A stretch of 41,424 bases of DNA from Betaproteobacteria bacterium HGW-Betaproteobacteria-3 (GTDB lineage Bacteria; Pseudomonadota; Gammaproteobacteria; Burkholderiales; Burkholderiaceae_C). The first letter of the stretch is position 1. Each line of letters begins with the position of its first letter. Shown piece by piece: positions 38,680 through 41,424 of this stretch. The translations under genes were made by a program, and so were the position numbers. Where the stretch lies: assembly GCA_002842205.1 (NCBI GenBank), contig PHCI01000028.1, forward strand, positions 1 to 41,424, written 5' to 3'. Under the pieces are notes generated by a model. That model worked only from the letters and a program-made list of their open reading frames with translations. It was not told the DNA's origin and did no database searches.

Positions 38680-39861
38680 TTATTGAGCCTCCCGGACTGC
38701 CCGCCCATTGAGCGCCTGCACTGGCCGCGCGTTGTTGGGGAATTGCTGGGCAAACAGCCGCAGCTGATCGCGTCCCAGGGTCACCGGTTGCTTGAGCACC
38801 AGCCACAGCACGCCTTCGGTACAGGGCGGCGTGGTCAGGGAGCCGAGGAACTGGTAGTAGCGCTGGTCCTGGGGCAGCAGCTCGTTCAGGTCCACCAGGC
38901 CGGCCGGCAGGCGCACGCGGTCGGCGGTGTCCAGTGGCATGTAGGTGAAGACCTTGCGCAGCAGTGTGCTGTCGGCGCCCGGGTCCATCAGCACGGCGAT
39001 CACCGCCAGGCGGCCGTCGTCGCTCTTGTGCACCAGGTGCACCACCATCGCAAAACCCTTGTGGTTGACCTTTTCTTCCGCCGGGTGGTGAAAGTGGAAC
39101 TGCACCAGCCGGTAGGTGGTGCCGCGCACCGTGAGCGTGTTGTCGCCTTCCAGATCGACCTGGATGGTGTGGCCGTTGTTCACCACCGAACCGGTGCTGG
39201 GCCGGTAGCCCAGTTGCAAGGGCTCGGCCGGGCCGGGCAGGGTGGCGCTCTCTTCGATATGAATGGGCGACTGACGCCTGCCGCTGGCACAGGCCTGGAA
39301 TTCGGGTTTGAGGCGGGCCCAGGCCTGCGGCCCGGCTTCGCCGTCATAGGCCCAATGCATCTCGTGCGGGGCCGCCGCGTGCGCGGCAACCACCCGGCCA
39401 GCCTGCTTGGTGGCGCCGTGGCCCGCGGGTTTGGCATGCGCGGGCGGCGCAGACGCTGGCGCTGGCTCGGACGGGGGCGGCGCGGGCGTGCCGGCAATCA
39501 GATGGGCCAGCGCTGCGGTGTTCTTGCCGCCCTTTTGGCTGGCCAGGGCGCGCCCGAGCCGGCCCGCCAGTTCGTCGGCGCTTTGCGTTGCAGCCACTTT
39601 ACCGTCAGGGGCTGGCGGTGCGACGGCCGGCGCGGGCTTGTTTTCGGGAACGACGGCGCCGTGCGCTGCAACGGCCGTCGAAGCGGCGGGGGCCGCAGCG
39701 TGCGCGGGGGCGGGTGCGGGTGCAGCGTGGTCGGCAGCCGCCGAGGCGTCCAGGCCAGCGGTCAGCACGGCCAGCGCGACCCACGCCACGCGCGCCGTGG
39801 CCCAGGCGTTGCGGGGCATGGGCGGGCGAGGCAAGACTTGGGGCGGGCGAGGGTGTTTCAT
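38680..39861 (-). CDS. Periplasmic alpha-carbonic anhydrase with long Ala/Pro-rich N-terminal region
   Basis: The C-terminal 230 residues are an alpha-class carbonic anhydrase: HWAYDGEAGPQAW, RRQSPIHIE, the zinc ligands H256 and H258 (QFHFHHP) and H275 (VVHLVHK), and GSLTTPPCTEGVLW. C191 and C347 fit the usual disulfide. The enzyme interconverts CO2 and bicarbonate in the periplasm. The N-terminal 165 residues hold a signal-like helix (about 24-42) and a low-complexity Ala/Pro/His linker, with a short helical piece (ADELAGRLGRALASQKGG). At 393 residues it is much longer than usual (about 230-250). It separates ruvA from ruvB. Confidence 0.93.
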   Translation of the reverse strand: MKHPRPPQVLPRPPMPRNAWATARVAWVALAVLTAGLDASAAADHAAPAPAPAHAAAPAASTAVAAHGAVVPENKPAPAVAPPAPDGKVAATQSADELAGRLGRALASQKGGKNTAALAHLIAGTPAPPPSEPAPASAPPAHAKPAGHGATKQAGRVVAAHAAAPHEMHWAYDGEAGPQAWARLKPEFQACASGRRQSPIHIEESATLPGPAEPLQLGYRPSTGSVVNNGHTIQVDLEGDNTLTVRGTTYRLVQFHFHHPAEEKVNHKGFAMVVHLVHKSDDGRLAVIAVLMDPGADSTLLRKVFTYMPLDTADRVRLPAGLVDLNELLPQDQRYYQFLGSLTTPPCTEGVLWLVLKQPVTLGRDQLRLFAQQFPNNARPVQALNGRAVREAQ

Positions 39862-39984
39862 GGCGCAGGTTCAAAAACGCGGAAGGGTTGCCCTGTATTC
39901 GGCAGGGCCGGACCGGGCTTGAATGGCACGGTGCGGTGTATGGGGGCAGCGGTATAGTCAGGACGTGCTGCCCATTGCCTCAAC

Positions 39985-41049
39985 GTGACCATCCAGAACG
40001 ACCCCTTTGCCGCGCAGCCCGCGCCCCGCGTGGTGTCGGCCGCGCCTGCCTCCCCTGGCGAGGAGGCCATCGAGCGCGCGCTGCGCCCCAAGCTGTTTGA
40101 CGAGTACGTGGGTCAGGCCAAGGTGCGCGAGCAGCTTGAGATCTTCATCGGCGCCGCGCGCATGCGGGGCGAGGCGCTGGACCATGTGCTGCTGTTCGGC
40201 CCGCCGGGTCTGGGCAAGACCACCCTGAGCCACATCATTGCGCACGAACTGGGCGTGAACCTGCGCCAGACCTCGGGGCCGGTGCTCGAAAAACCCAAGG
40301 ACCTGGCCGCGCTGCTGACCAATCTCGAAAAAAACGACGTTCTGTTCATCGACGAGATTCATCGCCTGTCGCCGGTGGTGGAAGAAATCCTGTACCCCGC
40401 GCTGGAGGACTACCAGATCGACATCATGATCGGCGAAGGCCCGGCGGCGCGCAGCATCAAGCTCGATCTGCAGCCGTTCACCCTGGTCGGCGCCACCACC
40501 CGCGCCGGCATGCTGACCAACCCGCTGCGCGACCGCTTCGGGATCGTGGCGCGGCTGGAGTTCTACACCCCGGCGGAGCTGGCACGCATCGTCACGCGCA
40601 GCGCAGGTCTGCTCAACGTGCCCATGGACGACGATGGCGGCATCGAGGTGGCACGCCGCTCTCGGGGCACGCCGCGCATTGCCAACCGCCTGCTGCGCCG
40701 CGTGCGCGACTATGCAGACGTCAAGGGTGCCGGCCGCATCACCATCGACATCGCCCACAAGGCGCTGGCCATGCTGGACGTGGACCCGCAGGGCTTTGAC
40801 CTGATGGACCGCAAACTGCTCGAAGCCGTGATCCACCGCTTTGACGGCGGCCCGGTGGGGCTGGACAACATCGCCGCCAGCATTGGCGAAGAACGCGACA
40901 CCATCGAAGACGTGATCGAGCCCTACCTGATCCAGCAGGGTTACCTGCAGCGCACGCCCCGCGGGCGCATCGCCACGCTGGCAGCCTACCGCCACCTGGG
41001 CGTGGCGCCGCCAAACACCGACAGCGGCCTCTTTGAGCCGGGTGCCTGA
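39985..41049 (+). CDS. ruvB: Holliday junction DNA helicase subunit RuvB
   Basis: A 354-residue AAA+ motor that drives branch migration with RuvA. Walker [10 protein letters not shown] (about 72-80), Walker [10 protein letters not shown] (about 119-127), sensor GATTRAGML, the Arg finger in LRDRFG and the C-terminal winged helix ([37 protein letters not shown]) are all present. GTG 39985 gives MTIQNDPF; length is close to E. coli (336). A 123-bp gap separates it from the divergent carbonic anhydrase gene. Confidence 0.97.
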   Translation: MTIQNDPFAAQPAPRVVSAAPASPGEEAIERALRPKLFDEYVGQAKVREQLEIFIGAARMRGEALDHVLLFGPPGLGKTTLSHIIAHELGVNLRQTSGPVLEKPKDLAALLTNLEKNDVLFIDEIHRLSPVVEEILYPALEDYQIDIMIGEGPAARSIKLDLQPFTLVGATTRAGMLTNPLRDRFGIVARLEFYTPAELARIVTRSAGLLNVPMDDDGGIEVARRSRGTPRIANRLLRRVRDYADVKGAGRITIDIAHKALAMLDVDPQGFDLMDRKLLEAVIHRFDGGPVGLDNIAASIGEERDTIEDVIEPYLIQQGYLQRTPRGRIATLAAYRHLGVAPPNTDSGLFEPGA

Positions 41050-41079
41050 GCCGACGATGACCCACCGGATGTGCCCGCC

Positions 41080-41424
41080 GTGAAGCCGCGCTGGTTATGG
41101 GCCGGGGGTGTGCTGGTGGCCGCGCTGGCGGTCGTCGCGCTGTTTTTCGGCTGGCAGGCGCCGCGGCTGGACGCCTACGTGCTGCAACCGGCCCCGCTGG
41201 TGCGCACGCTGCAGTTTTCAGCCCGCGTGGCCACGCTGTCACGGGTGGACGTGGGCAGCACCGTGACCGGGCGCGTGGCCCAGGTGCGGGTGGTCGAGGG
41301 GGCGCAGGTCCATGCGGGTGACGTGCTGGTCGCGCTGGAACCCGACGAGCAGCGCGCCGCGCTGGCGCAGGCCGTGGCGGCTGAGCGCCAGGCCCAGGCG
41401 CGCGTCGCCGGGCTGCGCAGCACG
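41080..41424 (+). CDS. RND/HlyD-type efflux periplasmic adaptor, N-terminal part (3' end outside window)
   Basis: An open frame runs from GTG 41080 (or GTG 41071) to the end of the window. The 115 visible residues have a basic start, one membrane helix (WLWAGGVLVAALAVVALFFG) and the first half of a biotinyl/lipoyl-like domain: TLSRVDVGSTVTGRVAQVRV, VEGAQVHAGDVLVALEPDEQ, then the start of an alpha-hairpin. This is the layout of membrane-fusion proteins of MacA/HlyD/RND systems. The transported substrate cannot be told; an inner-membrane pump gene is expected downstream. It starts 30 bp after ruvB. Confidence 0.85.
   Translation, partial: MKPRWLWAGGVLVAALAVVALFFGWQAPRLDAYVLQPAPLVRTLQFSARVATLSRVDVGSTVTGRVAQVRVVEGAQVHAGDVLVALEPDEQRAALAQAVAAERQAQARVAGLRST

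Overview
The window is a GC-rich chromosomal segment from a betaproteobacterium, most likely a member of the Comamonadaceae (Burkholderiales). The support is the gene order (ahcY-tlyA-metF behind an SAH riboswitch; rplM-rpsI-bactofilin-erpA-anmK-M23 peptidase-tyrS; phoH-ybeY; ruvA and ruvB), the protein sequences, and two families of short dispersed repeats of a kind I associate with this family. No rRNA, tRNA, CRISPR array, integrase or insertion sequence is visible.

Layout. 1-5.5 kb: the C-terminal part of a DUF3426 protein with a long polyproline tract, a PfkB-family kinase, prfC (reverse strand), a DUF2846-type lipoprotein, a GFA-family protein and a secreted protein of unknown function. 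5.5-9 kb: SAH riboswitch, ahcY, tlyA and metF, which recycle S-adenosylhomocysteine and supply methyl-THF. 9-9.9 kb: ompW-like porin gene behind an FNR-type box. 10-20.3 kb: a nitric oxide and respiration island holding nsrR (reverse), then nnrS, a DUF2249 protein, a ferredoxin, a cbb3-like oxidase (CcoN with a CcoS-like N-terminus, CcoO, a monoheme cytochrome c), a SCO protein and a membrane protein. A second operon follows with the layout of the norSY-senC-orf1 (sNOR) cluster described in ammonia oxidisers. Each oxidase/reductase module ends with its own copy of the same SCO + membrane-protein pair. The two operons share one promoter design: an FNR-type site followed at exactly the same distance by an NsrR site. 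The catalytic subunits differ as expected for different substrates: the cbb3-like one keeps the active-site tyrosine, while the sNOR-like one has asparagine in its place.

20.4-24.3 kb: paaABCDE (reverse), the phenylacetyl-CoA epoxygenase, with a TetR-type operator before paaA. 24.4-26.1 kb: a CAP-domain lipoprotein and rlmJ. 26.2-33.1 kb: a strong promoter and structured leader ahead of rplM-rpsI, then a DUF6776-type protein, a bactofilin, erpA, anmK, an M23 peptidase and tyrS. 33.3-36.4 kb: an OmpA-like lipoprotein with a FecR-domain protein, a cation diffusion facilitator, dtd and a Rid-family protein. 36.4-41.4 kb: ybeY and phoH, ruvA, an alpha-carbonic anhydrase, ruvB and the start of an RND/HlyD-type adaptor.

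The most unusual observations are the paired, identically wired oxidase/NO-reductase operons, and a roughly 55-60 bp dispersed repeat (six copies seen). That repeat lies in frame inside tlyA, rlmJ and anmK and supplies the start codon and first residues of ybeY.
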